Positions 7,525 to 14,414 of a stretch of 18,956 nucleotides of DNA are shown here, piece after piece (the first letter of the stretch is position 1; every line of letters begins with the position of its first letter). The notes under the pieces are model-generated. The model worked only from the letters and a program-made list of their open reading frames with translations, had not been told where the DNA came from and searched no databases. Source of the stretch: an uncultured Eubacterium sp. (lineage in GTDB: Bacteria; Bacillota; Clostridia; Lachnospirales; Lachnospiraceae); the NCBI GenBank assembly GCA_910577225.1, contig CAJTMV010000055.1, positions 1 through 18,956 of the forward strand, written 5' to 3'. The translations under genes and the position numbers were made by a program.

Positions 7525-7569
7525 AGTCGTGAAAAGACTATTGCAAAATAGTCGCAACACGACTATAAT
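7525..7569 (+). promoter_or_regulatory. Nested palindromic operator with overlapping rightward promoter
   Basis: Two inverted repeats are nested: AGTCGTG (7525-7531) with CACGACT (7558-7564), and inside them GACTAT (7536-7541) with ATAGTC (7548-7553). The half-sites share GACTA/TAGTC. A plus-strand promoter lies on top: TTGCAA (7541-7546), 17-bp spacer, TATAAT (7564-7569). TTGCAA is itself a palindrome and could serve as -35 for a leftward promoter to the XRE gene, with only a weak -10. The arrangement fits repression by the adjacent XRE protein. Confidence 0.7.
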
Positions 7570-7600
7570 AAAAACAGCGCAGCAGTTGAAAAAACCATAA

Positions 7601-7687
7601 ACGAAAATTTCCCAAACACACTCTGAGCTTGTTGCACATGGTGTGAATGACAAGCTGTATTATGGCGCTGAATTGAAAATCCCTTAA
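7601..7687 (+). pseudogene. Degenerate coding remnant, LysM-like end (tentative)
   Basis: The frame open from 7601 to TAA at 7685-7687 has no start codon and ends in VNDKLYYGAELKIP, which resembles the end of a LysM peptidoglycan-binding repeat. A neighbouring frame upstream (about 7573-7623) reads on as a plausible peptide ending ENFPNTL, so a frameshift may separate the two parts. It lies between the palindromic promoter and a strong terminator. It may instead be non-coding RNA whose translation looks LysM-like by chance. Confidence 0.3.
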
Positions 7688-7710
7688 ATCAAACAGATTT
7701 CAGCCTGCGC

Positions 7711-7744
7711 AAAAACCTGCCTGACGAATCAGGCAGGTTTTTTT
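7711..7744 (+). terminator. Strong intrinsic terminator
   Basis: AAAAACCTGCCTGA (7711-7724) and TCAGGCAGGTTTTT (7729-7742) form a 14-bp stem over a CGAA tetraloop, with T continuing to 7744. It closes the short unit started at the 7541-7569 promoter, giving an RNA of about 170 bases, and insulates glyA from it. Confidence 0.92.
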
Positions 7745-7783
7745 GCCGTAAGTTGTTTTGCATTAATTTTTCCGATTTACTAC

Positions 7784-7812
7784 TTGAAATTATGACCCCG
7801 TCCATATATAAT
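7784..7812 (+). promoter_or_regulatory. Sigma-A promoter of glyA-serS
   Basis: TTGAAA (7784-7789), a 17-bp spacer and TATAAT (7807-7812). Transcription should start near 7819, which rules out the in-frame ATG at 7814 as the glyA start. The leader is only about 40 bases, too short for a glycine riboswitch or serine T-box. Confidence 0.85.
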
Positions 7813-7858
7813 TATGCCTGATACAATTGAAAAATCAGAAGGAGAGGAGCTTTTCATT

Positions 7859-9100
7859 ATGTACACATTGGAAGATATTCAGGCAGCAGATGCGGAGGTA
7901 GCGGCTGCGATTACAGCTGAATTGGACAGGCAGAACAGCCATATCGAGCTGATTGCATCTGAGAACTGGGTTAGCCCGGCAGTCATGTCTGCAATGGGCA
8001 GCGTTATGACAAATAAATATGCAGAGGGATATCCGGGACACAGATATTATGGCGGCTGCGAGTGTGTGGACGTGGTCGAAGAACTGGCAAGAGAACGTGC
8101 AAAACAGCTGTTTGGCTGCGAATATGCGAATGTACAGCCGCATTCCGGCGCGCAGGCAAATATGGCGGTACAGTTTGCTCTGCTCGAGCCGGGCGATACG
8201 GTCATGGGTATGAATCTTGATCATGGCGGACATCTGACACACGGGAGCCCTGTCAATTTTTCCGGAACGTATTTTAACATTGTTCCTTATGGTGTAAATG
8301 ATGAAGGCTTTATCGATTATGATAAACTGATCTCTACGGCAAAGGAATGCAAACCAAAAATGATTATTGCGGGCGCTTCCGCTTATGCACGTACGATCGA
8401 TTTTAAGAAATTCCGTGAAGCGGCTGATGCAGCGGGCGCTTATCTGATGGTCGATATGGCGCATATTGCCGGACTGGTTGCGGCCGGACTGCATCCGTCG
8501 CCAATTCCGTATGCGGATGTCGTAACGACCACGACGCACAAAACGCTGCGCGGACCGAGAGGCGGTATGATTTTGTGCAGAGACGCGGAGCTGGCAAAGA
8601 AATTTAAATTTAATAAATGTGTATTTCCGGGCATTCAGGGCGGGCCGCTGATGCATGTGATTGCGGCAAAGGCTGTCTGCTTCAAAGAAGCGCTGGATCC
8701 GTCCTTTAAAGTATATCAGCAGAAGGTTGTGGACAATGCGCAGGCCCTGTGCAAAGGGCTGATCGATCGCGGCATCGGAATTGTATCCGGCGGAACGGAC
8801 AACCATCTGATGCTGATCGATCTGACCGGATTCGGACTGACCGGAAAAGAAGTAGAAGCAAGACTGGATCTGGCGCATATTACCGCAAATAAAAATACGA
8901 TTCCGAACGATCCGCAAAAGCCGACCGTAACAAGCGGTATTCGTCTGGGGACGCCGGCGGTTACTTCCAGAGGCATGAATACAGAAGACATGGATCAGAT
9001 CGCGCAGGCGATTGCAATGATGATTAAAGAAGGAGACGCAGCGGCAGAACAGGCGCTCGCAATTACACAGACATTAACTGCAAAATATCCTTTAAAATAA
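7859..9100 (+). CDS. glyA: Serine hydroxymethyltransferase
   Basis: 413 residues, normal for bacterial SHMT. Converts serine and THF to glycine and 5,10-methylene-THF in the cytosol and is the main source of one-carbon units. Visible signatures are LIASENWVSP (31-40), YAEGYPGHRYYGGCE (54-68), NVQPHSGAQAN (91-101), VDMAHIAGLVAAG (198-210) and VVTTTTHKTLRGPRGG (221-236), where Lys228 forms the Schiff base with PLP. The ATG at 7859 has AAGGAG/GGAG at 7839-7849 and lies correctly behind the mapped promoter. serS follows after 30 bases in the same direction, so the pair forms a serine-use operon: serine is split for C1 units or charged to tRNA. No decayed residues are seen. Confidence 0.97.
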   Translation: MYTLEDIQAADAEVAAAITAELDRQNSHIELIASENWVSPAVMSAMGSVMTNKYAEGYPGHRYYGGCECVDVVEELARERAKQLFGCEYANVQPHSGAQANMAVQFALLEPGDTVMGMNLDHGGHLTHGSPVNFSGTYFNIVPYGVNDEGFIDYDKLISTAKECKPKMIIAGASAYARTIDFKKFREAADAAGAYLMVDMAHIAGLVAAGLHPSPIPYADVVTTTTHKTLRGPRGGMILCRDAELAKKFKFNKCVFPGIQGGPLMHVIAAKAVCFKEALDPSFKVYQQKVVDNAQALCKGLIDRGIGIVSGGTDNHLMLIDLTGFGLTGKEVEARLDLAHITANKNTIPNDPQKPTVTSGIRLGTPAVTSRGMNTEDMDQIAQAIAMMIKEGDAAAEQALAITQTLTAKYPLK

Positions 9101-9130
9101 TAGCGGGGAGTGTTTTTTGGAGGAAATCAT

Positions 9131-10423
9131 ATGTTGGATATTAAATTTGTCAGGGAAAATCCTGAGCTGGTAAAGCAGAACATCAGGAAGAAATATCAGG
9201 AGAAAAAGATTCCGCTTGTTGACGAAGTGATCGCGCTGGATGCGCAGGCACGAAAAGCAAAGCAGGAAGCGGACACGTTAAGAGCCGGAAGAAATCAGCT
9301 TTCGAAACAGATCGGGGCGCTGATGAAAGAAGGAAAGAAAGAAGAAGCAGAGTCTGTCAAGGCGCAGGTAGCCGCAGATGCAAAACGTCTGGAAGAGCTG
9401 GAGGCACAGGAAAAAGAGCTGCAGGAAAAAGTATTAAAAAATATGATGGTCATCCCGAACATGATCGATCCTTCGGTACCGATCGGACCGGACGATTCTT
9501 GTAACGTGGAGATTCAAAAATACGGAGAACCGCTGGTTCCGGATTTTGAGGTGCCGTATCATACGGAAATTATGGACCGTTTTGACGGTATCGATCTGGA
9601 CGCGGCCGGCAGGGTAGCCGGAAATGGATTTTACTATCTGATGGGCGATATCGCGAGACTGCATTCGGCGGTTATTTCGTACGCCAGAGATTTTATGATC
9701 GACCGCGGGTTTACGTACTGCGTACCTCCGTTTATGATCCGCAGCAGTGTAGTGACCGGCGTTATGAGCTTTGAAGAAATGGATGCGATGATGTATAAGA
9801 TCGAAGGAGAAGACCTGTATCTGATCGGCACGTCGGAGCATTCGATGATCGGTAAGTTTATCGATACGATTCATGAGGAAGAGAAGCTGCCTTATACGCT
9901 GACCAGCTATTCGCCGTGTTTCCGTAAGGAAAAAGGGGCGCATGGCATCGAGGAGCGCGGCGTGTACCGGATTCACCAGTTTGAAAAGCAGGAAATGATC
10001 GTTGTCTGCAGGCCAGAAGAATCGATGCAGTGGTATGACCGGCTGTGGCAGAATACGGTAGACTTGTTTCGGAGTCTGGATATACCGGTGCGCACACTGG
10101 AATGCTGCTCTGGAGATCTGGCGGATTTGAAAGTAAAATCATGCGATGTGGAGGCCTGGTCTCCGCGTCAGAAGAAATATTTTGAAGTCGGAAGCTGTTC
10201 CAATCTGGGAGATGCGCAGGCAAGAAGACTGAAAATTCGTGTCAAAGGCAAAGATAAAAATAAATATTTTGCTTATACACTGAATAATACGGTAGCTGCT
10301 CCTCCTCGAATGCTGATTGCATTTTTGGAAAACAATCTGAACGCTGACGGAAGCGTCAGGGTTCCGGAAGCATTGCGGCCATATATGGGTGGAAAAGAGA
10401 CGCTTATTCCGAAAAAGGACTGA
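9131..10423 (+). CDS. serS: Seryl-tRNA synthetase
   Basis: 430 residues. Attaches serine to tRNA-Ser (and tRNA-Sec where present). The N-terminal domain (MLDIKFVRENPELV) is followed by the long antiparallel coiled-coil arm (about 35-100) that grips the tRNA variable arm. The class II core shows TSEH (234-237), motif 2 with FRKEKGAHGIEERGVYR (264-280) and IHQFEKQEM, and motif 3 with FEVGSCSNLGDAQARR (351-366) and PPRMLIAFLENN (391-402). Motif 3 reads PPRML where E. coli-type enzymes have GRTL, and motif 2 has AHGIEERG for the usual GxDTRG. From memory this is the normal form in Lachnospiraceae rather than a decayed copy. GGAGG (9119-9123) precedes the ATG at 9131. It is co-transcribed with glyA and closed by the terminator at 10559-10594. 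Confidence 0.96.
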   Translation: MLDIKFVRENPELVKQNIRKKYQEKKIPLVDEVIALDAQARKAKQEADTLRAGRNQLSKQIGALMKEGKKEEAESVKAQVAADAKRLEELEAQEKELQEKVLKNMMVIPNMIDPSVPIGPDDSCNVEIQKYGEPLVPDFEVPYHTEIMDRFDGIDLDAAGRVAGNGFYYLMGDIARLHSAVISYARDFMIDRGFTYCVPPFMIRSSVVTGVMSFEEMDAMMYKIEGEDLYLIGTSEHSMIGKFIDTIHEEEKLPYTLTSYSPCFRKEKGAHGIEERGVYRIHQFEKQEMIVVCRPEESMQWYDRLWQNTVDLFRSLDIPVRTLECCSGDLADLKVKSCDVEAWSPRQKKYFEVGSCSNLGDAQARRLKIRVKGKDKNKYFAYTLNNTVAAPPRMLIAFLENNLNADGSVRVPEALRPYMGGKETLIPKKD

Positions 10424-10558
10424 ATTTCATAGAATGTGTAAAAGAGCTGTTCCCAAAAGGAGCGTTGCTATAAGAAAACATGAGAAAATCCAGTAAAATC
10501 AATGTTTTTTAAAGGCAGCGGAAAACGGGGTGGCACAAACAAGTGAACAACAGCATAG

Positions 10559-10594
10559 AAAACGGGCGATGTCGTCAAGACACCGCCCGTTTTT
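10559..10594 (+). terminator. Intrinsic terminator of glyA-serS
   Basis: AACGGGCG (10561-10568) pairs with CGCCCGTT (10584-10591), and TGTC with GACA inside, with one A/C mismatch and a five-base loop; T-run to 10594, flanking A's on the left. It lies about 135 bases after serS. The stretch 10424-10558 holds no convincing gene. Confidence 0.92.
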
Positions 10595-10603
10595 GCGCCT
10601 GAA

Positions 10604-10750
10604 ATGATAAACGAAAACCTGGATGTGGAGGGGCAGGAATTAGACAGGGAAAAACTGTTGATCTTTTTGCTGTTTTTGGGTATATTGATTTATGAAGTGG
10701 AGGTGGAAACTATGCATGAAAGATTGAAGGCAACAAGGAAGAAACTATAA
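10604..10750 (+). pseudogene. Broken XRE regulator start, inside a 48-codon open frame
   Basis: The ATG at 10712 has a strong ribosome site (GGAGGTGG, 10699-10706 region). It begins MHERLKATRKKL, the classic opening of an XRE/C1-type regulator (normally followed by a turn and TQ-EFA), but stops at TAA 10748-10750 after 12 codons. The following bases have a different, AT-rich character, so the gene seems cut by an insertion or deletion. The same frame is open back to an ATG at 10604 without a ribosome site. That longer reading has 48 residues with a hydrophobic stretch (LLIFLLFLGILIY) and might be a small membrane peptide, but the truncated-regulator reading is preferred. Confidence 0.5.
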
Positions 10751-10798
10751 CATTTCACGATGTAATAAGGGTTTTTCAACCAAATTTTCCTTTGAAAT

Positions 10799-11026
10799 TT
10801 AAAATTTAGTATCTTTGGGTGGACAAGGATCAGTGCCATAACTATCCTTATCGCGAATACGGCCATGGCGATCATGAATTACAAGTTCGGATTGTTGGCG
10901 TATCGCAATATCTCTGCCATAAGCAATGGCCTCTTTTTGTGTATCAAAAGTTTTTGTTGCCCGAGCTGCATTTTCTCGTTTTAATTGCCATTTCCCATTA
11001 TTAGGAACTACATGTTGATTTGCCAT
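10799..11026 (-). CDS. DUF2188 domain protein
   Basis: 75 residues. The pattern HVVPNNGKWQLKRENAARA, a following KTFDTQKEAIAYGRDIA, then ELVIHDRHGRIRDKDSYGTDP, is the DUF2188 module. This is a small cytoplasmic domain of unknown function, usually read as a short beta hairpin, a helix with the Gln-Glu-Ala-Ile motif, and a strand with the ELVIH motif. Length is normal for a single-domain member. The start at 11026 has AGGAG about nine bases upstream. It lies 19 bases behind the 85-residue gene and is surely co-transcribed with it from the CIRCE-marked promoter at 11510-11538. No terminator with a good T-run is seen after it on the minus strand. Confidence 0.85.
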   Translation of the reverse strand: MANQHVVPNNGKWQLKRENAARATKTFDTQKEAIAYGRDIAIRQQSELVIHDRHGRIRDKDSYGTDPCPPKDTKF

Positions 11027-11045
11027 ATAAAACTTCTCCTTTACA

Positions 11046-11303
11046 TTAAGTTGCTGTGTAATGTCTCCAAGGTATTCTGGATGGGTGTATATTTGTCAAA
11101 AAGCGTACAATATCCTTGCGGCCATCGTATGTCGGAATACCTTTTTGATTCTGCGCCATTAGAATTATTGGGATATTTCCAAAATAACGCATGAAACCAA
11201 GTCGAATGGATTCTTTTTCAGGGCTGGTTAGAACATATGGTTTTACAACAGCAATTGCAAAGGTAATCCCTTGTTCTTTAATGAGAGCTCCATCAAATGA
11301 CAT
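11046..11303 (-). CDS. Conserved hypothetical protein (85 aa)
   Basis: A short soluble protein I recall only as a conserved hypothetical of Firmicutes. Visible hallmarks are the opening SFDGALIKEQGITFAIAVVK, a central FGNIPIILMAQNQKGIPTY, and the closing DIVRFLTNIHPSRIPW. The alternation suggests a small alpha/beta fold: a strand with IKEQG-FAI, a strand with IPIILMAQ, and a final helix. No catalytic motif stands out. AAGGAGG lies six to seven bases before the ATG. It is the first gene of the minus-strand operon with the DUF2188 gene, behind a leader of about 200 bases that contains a CIRCE and a strong hairpin. HrcA/heat control would make this a stress gene, but no function can be assigned. 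Confidence 0.8.
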   Translation of the reverse strand: MSFDGALIKEQGITFAIAVVKPYVLTSPEKESIRLGFMRYFGNIPIILMAQNQKGIPTYDGRKDIVRFLTNIHPSRIPWRHYTAT

Positions 11304-11434
11304 ATTTTTCCTCCTTCCTCATAAAACTGGGAAAGGTAAATTGCTTAAATGCAATGCAAAACTGTTGAACTCTCTGCATTTATGTGATAAGATTCAAGTG
11401 CTACGTTGAATTTGCACAATGCAGATTCGGTTTG

Positions 11435-11460
11435 AAAGATGGCCGAAAGGCCATCTTTTT
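11435..11460. terminator. GC-rich hairpin in the leader, terminator-like on the plus strand
   Basis: AAAGATGGCC (11435-11444), GAAA loop, GGCCATCTTT (11449-11458), then T's to 11460. On the plus strand it looks like an intrinsic terminator although no plus-strand gene ends here. On the minus strand, in the leader of the 11303-10799 operon, only three T's follow, so it would be a stable leader hairpin or weak attenuator. Confidence 0.6.
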
Positions 11461-11467
11461 ACCTTTA

Positions 11468-11494
11468 TTAGCACTTGCATAAAACGAGTGCTAA
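11468..11494 (-). promoter_or_regulatory. CIRCE element (HrcA heat-shock operator)
   Basis: Read on the minus strand: TTAGCACTC, nine bases, AAGTGCTAA. The CIRCE consensus is TTAGCACTC-N9-GAGTGCTAA, so 17 of 18 arm positions match, with the exact spacer. It lies at about +9 to +35 of the minus-strand promoter at 11510-11538, the normal place for CIRCE in the 5' untranslated region. HrcA normally represses groESL and hrcA-grpE-dnaK through this site. Confidence 0.88.
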
Positions 11495-11509
11495 TATCCC
11501 TGTAAGTAA

Positions 11510-11538
11510 AAGATAACATATGGGATGATCGTTGTCAA
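11510..11538 (-). promoter_or_regulatory. Sigma-A promoter of the CIRCE-controlled minus operon
   Basis: On the minus strand TTGACA (11538-11533), 17-bp spacer, TATCTT (11515-11510). The RNA start should be near 11503, immediately before the CIRCE. The leader to the first ATG at 11303 is about 200 bases. It has no clear gene, only a possible 17-codon frame starting at an ATG inside the hairpin. Confidence 0.8.
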
Positions 11539-11602
11539 GATACAATGAGAGAAAAAAACTCTAATAAGAATCAAAATATAAATAGGGATGCGCATAAAAC
11601 CA

Positions 11603-11632
11603 TTGACATGAGAGAATTATTCACAATATAAT
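11603..11632 (+). promoter_or_regulatory. Promoter of the AAA ATPase/RloB pair
   Basis: TTGACA (11603-11608), 18-bp spacer, TATAAT (11627-11632). Both hexamers are perfect. The RNA start should be near 11640, about 35 bases before the ATG at 11675. Between this and the leftward promoter (11539-11602) nothing else is recognisable. Confidence 0.85.
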
Positions 11633-11674
11633 AGGAAATATATTAATAGAATAATAGAAAGAGAGTAGAAAGAG

Positions 11675-13048
11675 ATGTTTATAGGCTTTTCAGTCAGTAA
11701 CTATTTGTCATTCAAAACTGCACAAACAATATCAATGGCAGCATCTAAGGTGGCAAGGCATAAGGAACACATTTTAAATGGTAATGGAAGGAAAATATTA
11801 AAAACAGGTCTTATCTATGGCGCCAACGCAAGTGGAAAGAGTAATTTAGTTAAAGCGATTGATTTTTCAAAGGATATTATACTGGATGGCTTGGGTGAAG
11901 TTGATTTAAACAAAAAATATTTTAGAATATGTGGCGAGTGTTATAAGACACCAGGAGTTTTCGAGTATAGGTTGATAACACATACGGGAAAGGAATATTC
12001 TTATGGGATTGCGATATCCTATGCGGAAAAAGAAATTTTTTCAGAATGGCTGATTCGTATAGAGAAAAATGGCACAGAGACTTATATTTTTAATAGAGAT
12101 ATTGACGAAAATGGCATAAATTTTACTGAAAGCGAAATTAAAATTAAAGATGCTGAAGAGAGAATGAGATGGGAAATTTATTTGGATGATTTTGGTGAAA
12201 ATATATCTGAGTCTATGAAGAAAAAAAGCATTCTGAGTGATATAGCTGAAAGAAGTAATGGCAGACAAGGAGTTTTTTCTGAAATTATAGATGTTTTTAT
12301 TTGGTTTCAAAGCATGATTATAATATTTCCGACCAGTCAATATAGCGGTTTGAACCAGATGGTTGAAGATGAACAGATTAGAAATGTTTTTTCAAAACTC
12401 TTAAAATATTTTGATACTGGTATTGAATCTGTGGAATCAAAGATGGGACAATTGGAATTTGATAAAATTTTTGAAGGGATTCCGAAGGAAGAAGCTGAAA
12501 AATTAAAAGCTAGAATTTCGAATGATATAGGGGATGAACCTGTAATGTTCAAGGTAAATAGTCAGGTATATTCTTTGCTTAAAGATACCGAAGGGAATAT
12601 TATTACGACAAAAATGATGCAAAATCATGGTAATATGCAGGAGCTTTTTGAATATTTAGATGAATCAGATGGAACACAAAGATTATTTGATCTTATTCCT
12701 TTATTTTATGAGCACAATGGAAATAGAGTCATTTTTATTGATGAAATTGACAGAAGCCTTCATACGAATCTTACCCGGAAATTTCTTGAGTTGTTTTATA
12801 AATTGACGGAAGATGATACAAGTCAAATAATTGCAACAACGCATGATAATAACTTGTTGGATTTGGACTTGGTCAGGCAGGATGAAATTTGGTTTGTAAA
12901 AAGAAAAGGGGATCATAGCTCAAATTTATATTCGTTAAATCGATACAAGGAGCGTTATGATAAGAAAATAGACAAAGAATATTTACTGGGACGTTACGAT
13001 GCTATACCGGTATTTGATGATGAAGTGTTGGAGGAATTAAATGTATAA
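11675..13048 (+). CDS. AAA ATPase of an AbiL/RloA-like defence pair
   Basis: 457 residues. The N-terminus (FIGFSVSNYLSF) is typical of SMC/RecF/OLD-like ATPases. Walker A is GANASGKS (49-56), the ABC-type signature is ESDGTQR (330-336), Walker B is VIFIDEID (351-358), and the switch His is in TTHD (388-391). The middle (about 80-320) is a family-specific insertion. It overlaps the RloB-like gene by eight bases, so the two are translationally coupled. By family knowledge such pairs (RloA/RloB, AbiLi/AbiLii) act in phage defence, the ATPase sensing infection or gating the partner. The ribosome site (AAAGAG) is weak. The gene is much more AT-rich than its neighbours (17 G/C in the 60 bases from 12121, against 27 from 9181), a sign of transfer. 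A PARIS AriA-type ATPase is the main alternative. Confidence 0.85.
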   Translation: MFIGFSVSNYLSFKTAQTISMAASKVARHKEHILNGNGRKILKTGLIYGANASGKSNLVKAIDFSKDIILDGLGEVDLNKKYFRICGECYKTPGVFEYRLITHTGKEYSYGIAISYAEKEIFSEWLIRIEKNGTETYIFNRDIDENGINFTESEIKIKDAEERMRWEIYLDDFGENISESMKKKSILSDIAERSNGRQGVFSEIIDVFIWFQSMIIIFPTSQYSGLNQMVEDEQIRNVFSKLLKYFDTGIESVESKMGQLEFDKIFEGIPKEEAEKLKARISNDIGDEPVMFKVNSQVYSLLKDTEGNIITTKMMQNHGNMQELFEYLDESDGTQRLFDLIPLFYEHNGNRVIFIDEIDRSLHTNLTRKFLELFYKLTEDDTSQIIATTHDNNLLDLDLVRQDEIWFVKRKGDHSSNLYSLNRYKERYDKKIDKEYLLGRYDAIPVFDDEVLEELNV

Positions 13049-13913
13049 TCGTTACAGGTTAGCATCAACGGTATATGACCGGGAAGATGAAGCCCAGAAA
13101 ATTATTCCGGAAAAAAGGGTATTCTTGTCCGTAGAAGGAAATGTGACAGAAAAAGAATACTTCGATGGCTTATCAAAAAATAGAGTGAAAATAGGTATTA
13201 ATGCAAAAGTTGATGTAGAGGTTTTGCGTAGGGGAAAGAAGGATACGAATAGTGCACCGCAGCAGGTAATAGAACTATTAGAAGAATATGTTAGGCTTAG
13301 GGAGCAAAATGAGGATGATATTTTACAAGAAGTATCAGAACAATTTAAGGAACAATTTTCGATGGATTTTATAAAGCAATTCCTGGAAACGCCTGATAAA
13401 TTACCAAAGAAACAGAGAAACTTGTTTGCTACGGAATTGAAGAAAATAGGCTATGATATCAATTATCGGAAATACTTAAAAAAGTATAATAATGAGAGGG
13501 ATGAGTTTGCCGTATTGATTGACAGAGATATGCAAACACATTCAGAATCTAACATGTCTGAATGTATTAAGTATTGCAGGGATAATGGATATAAATGTTA
13601 TATTGCGAATCCTTGCTTTGAGTTTTGGTTACTTATGCATTTAGCTGATATAGAAGCGGAATTTGGTGATCAGCTAGATAAAATTAAAGAAAATAAGAAG
13701 GTTTCGGAGCAACATACTTTTGTGAGCAGGGAGGTATCAAATAGAGCACATCACGGGAAAAGTGGTATTAATTTTGCCAGAAGATATTTGCCTTATATGG
13801 ATAAAGCAGTTATTCAGGCAAAAAAGTTCCCTGATGATGAATATGAATTGGTGGATAGCATAGGGTGTAATTTATGGAGACTGATCGAAGAACTAAAAAA
13901 TTATGGGAAATAG
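13041..13913 (+). CDS. RloB-like TOPRIM-type effector (AbiLii-like)
   Basis: 290 residues. RloB features are the first acidic motif VEGNVTEKEYF (31-41; Glu32 and Glu37), the DxD motif AVLIDRD (157-163; Asp161 and Asp163), IANPCFEFWLLMHL (188-201) and a His/Lys-rich HHGKSG (237-242). The Glu and DxD arrangement resembles TOPRIM nucleases of the OLD class, so a metal-dependent nuclease role is inferred, not shown. It is longer than short RloB proteins because of a charged helical insert (about 85-150). It begins within the last codons of the ATPase gene (ATG at 13041, upstream stop ending at 13048), so both are made together. In known AbiL-type pairs this partner is the likely toxic effector, held in check until infection. 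Confidence 0.83.
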   Translation: MYNRYRLASTVYDREDEAQKIIPEKRVFLSVEGNVTEKEYFDGLSKNRVKIGINAKVDVEVLRRGKKDTNSAPQQVIELLEEYVRLREQNEDDILQEVSEQFKEQFSMDFIKQFLETPDKLPKKQRNLFATELKKIGYDINYRKYLKKYNNERDEFAVLIDRDMQTHSESNMSECIKYCRDNGYKCYIANPCFEFWLLMHLADIEAEFGDQLDKIKENKKVSEQHTFVSREVSNRAHHGKSGINFARRYLPYMDKAVIQAKKFPDDEYELVDSIGCNLWRLIEELKNYGK

Positions 13914-14064
13914 ACAATGTTATAGAGTAGGAGCTAAAAGGGAAGCACTTCGAAATGCTAAAGTATTAGATTCTAAAGTCCTAAATGTCACAAAAGATGT
14001 CGCAATAGAAATGGAAATATTAACTTTGATCAAAAAAATACATCTATTACTATCACTGAAATAG
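13903..14064 (+). CDS. Short open frame overlapping the RloB gene end, probably degenerate
   Basis: 53 residues, Lys/Arg-rich (GAKREALRNAKVLDSKVLN), overlapping the RloB-like gene by 11 bases. No ribosome site is evident. The next frame carries on after about 14030 with a helix-like stretch (ITEIVRLLIDEQTREV) to TAA at 14109-14111, so the pair of frames may be one decayed gene with a frameshift. No family is recognised. Confidence 0.25.
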   Translation: MGNRQCYRVGAKREALRNAKVLDSKVLNVTKDVAIEMEILTLIKKIHLLLSLK

Positions 14065-14111
14065 TCAGGCTGTTAATAGACGAACAAACCAGAGAGGTTT
14101 GGATGTATTAA

Positions 14112-14345
14112 AGAGTACAGGTACGATTAAGCGTAAGGATAGTAAATGATACGGCTATTGGGAAGTTTGCGAATAATTTTTTGTATTCCATCGTACCATT
14201 ACCAGATGGAAACGGCAGAAGCTCCAGAGCTTTGCTGAATTGGATGCTAAGGAAAAAGGGGCTGCCGCCGATCTATTTTAAGATTACAGAAAAAGAATCT
14301 TATTATAAGGCGTTAGAGAAGCGGACGGGCTGGGGAATTATTTAG
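14112..14345 (+). pseudogene. Fic-domain protein, C-terminal remnant
   Basis: The frame open between stops at 14109-14111 and 14343-14345 has no credible start and encodes PLPDGNGRSSRALLNWMLRK, then GLPPIYF and ESYYKAL. This matches the Fic signature HxF(P)DGNGRxxR and what follows it in Fic AMP-transferases. The catalytic His position reads Val (VPLPDGNGR), and the N-terminal half is missing or scattered over frames in 14045-14170. It is a dead fragment, likely a scar at the right edge of the island. Just after it, GAGTTATTGA is directly repeated (about 14345-14366). Confidence 0.7.
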
Positions 14346-14414
14346 AGTTATTGAGAGTTATTGAGAGTGACGATTAGAGAACTATTTAGAACAATCATGA
14401 GAAAGAACTGACAG

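Noticed and set aside
7835..8917. 360-codon open frame on the minus strand across glyA
   Set aside because: Shadow of glyA; Cys/His/Arg-rich composition and no ribosome site, while SHMT motifs are complete on the plus strand.
10433..10495. 20-codon ATG frame after serS
   Set aside because: No ribosome site, no recognisable motif, lies in the 3' untranslated stretch before the terminator.
10531..10611. GTG frame of about 25 codons across the serS terminator
   Set aside because: It runs through the terminator stem and is Arg-rich, as a chance translation of a hairpin would be.
11384..11450. 17-codon ATG frame in the leader of the CIRCE operon (minus strand)
   Set aside because: The ATG lies inside a strong hairpin with only a weak AAAGG upstream; a leader peptide cannot be excluded but has no support.
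14345..14372. CRISPR-like direct repeats (GAGTTATTGA units)
   Set aside because: Only two to three short tandem units with no spacers and no cas genes.
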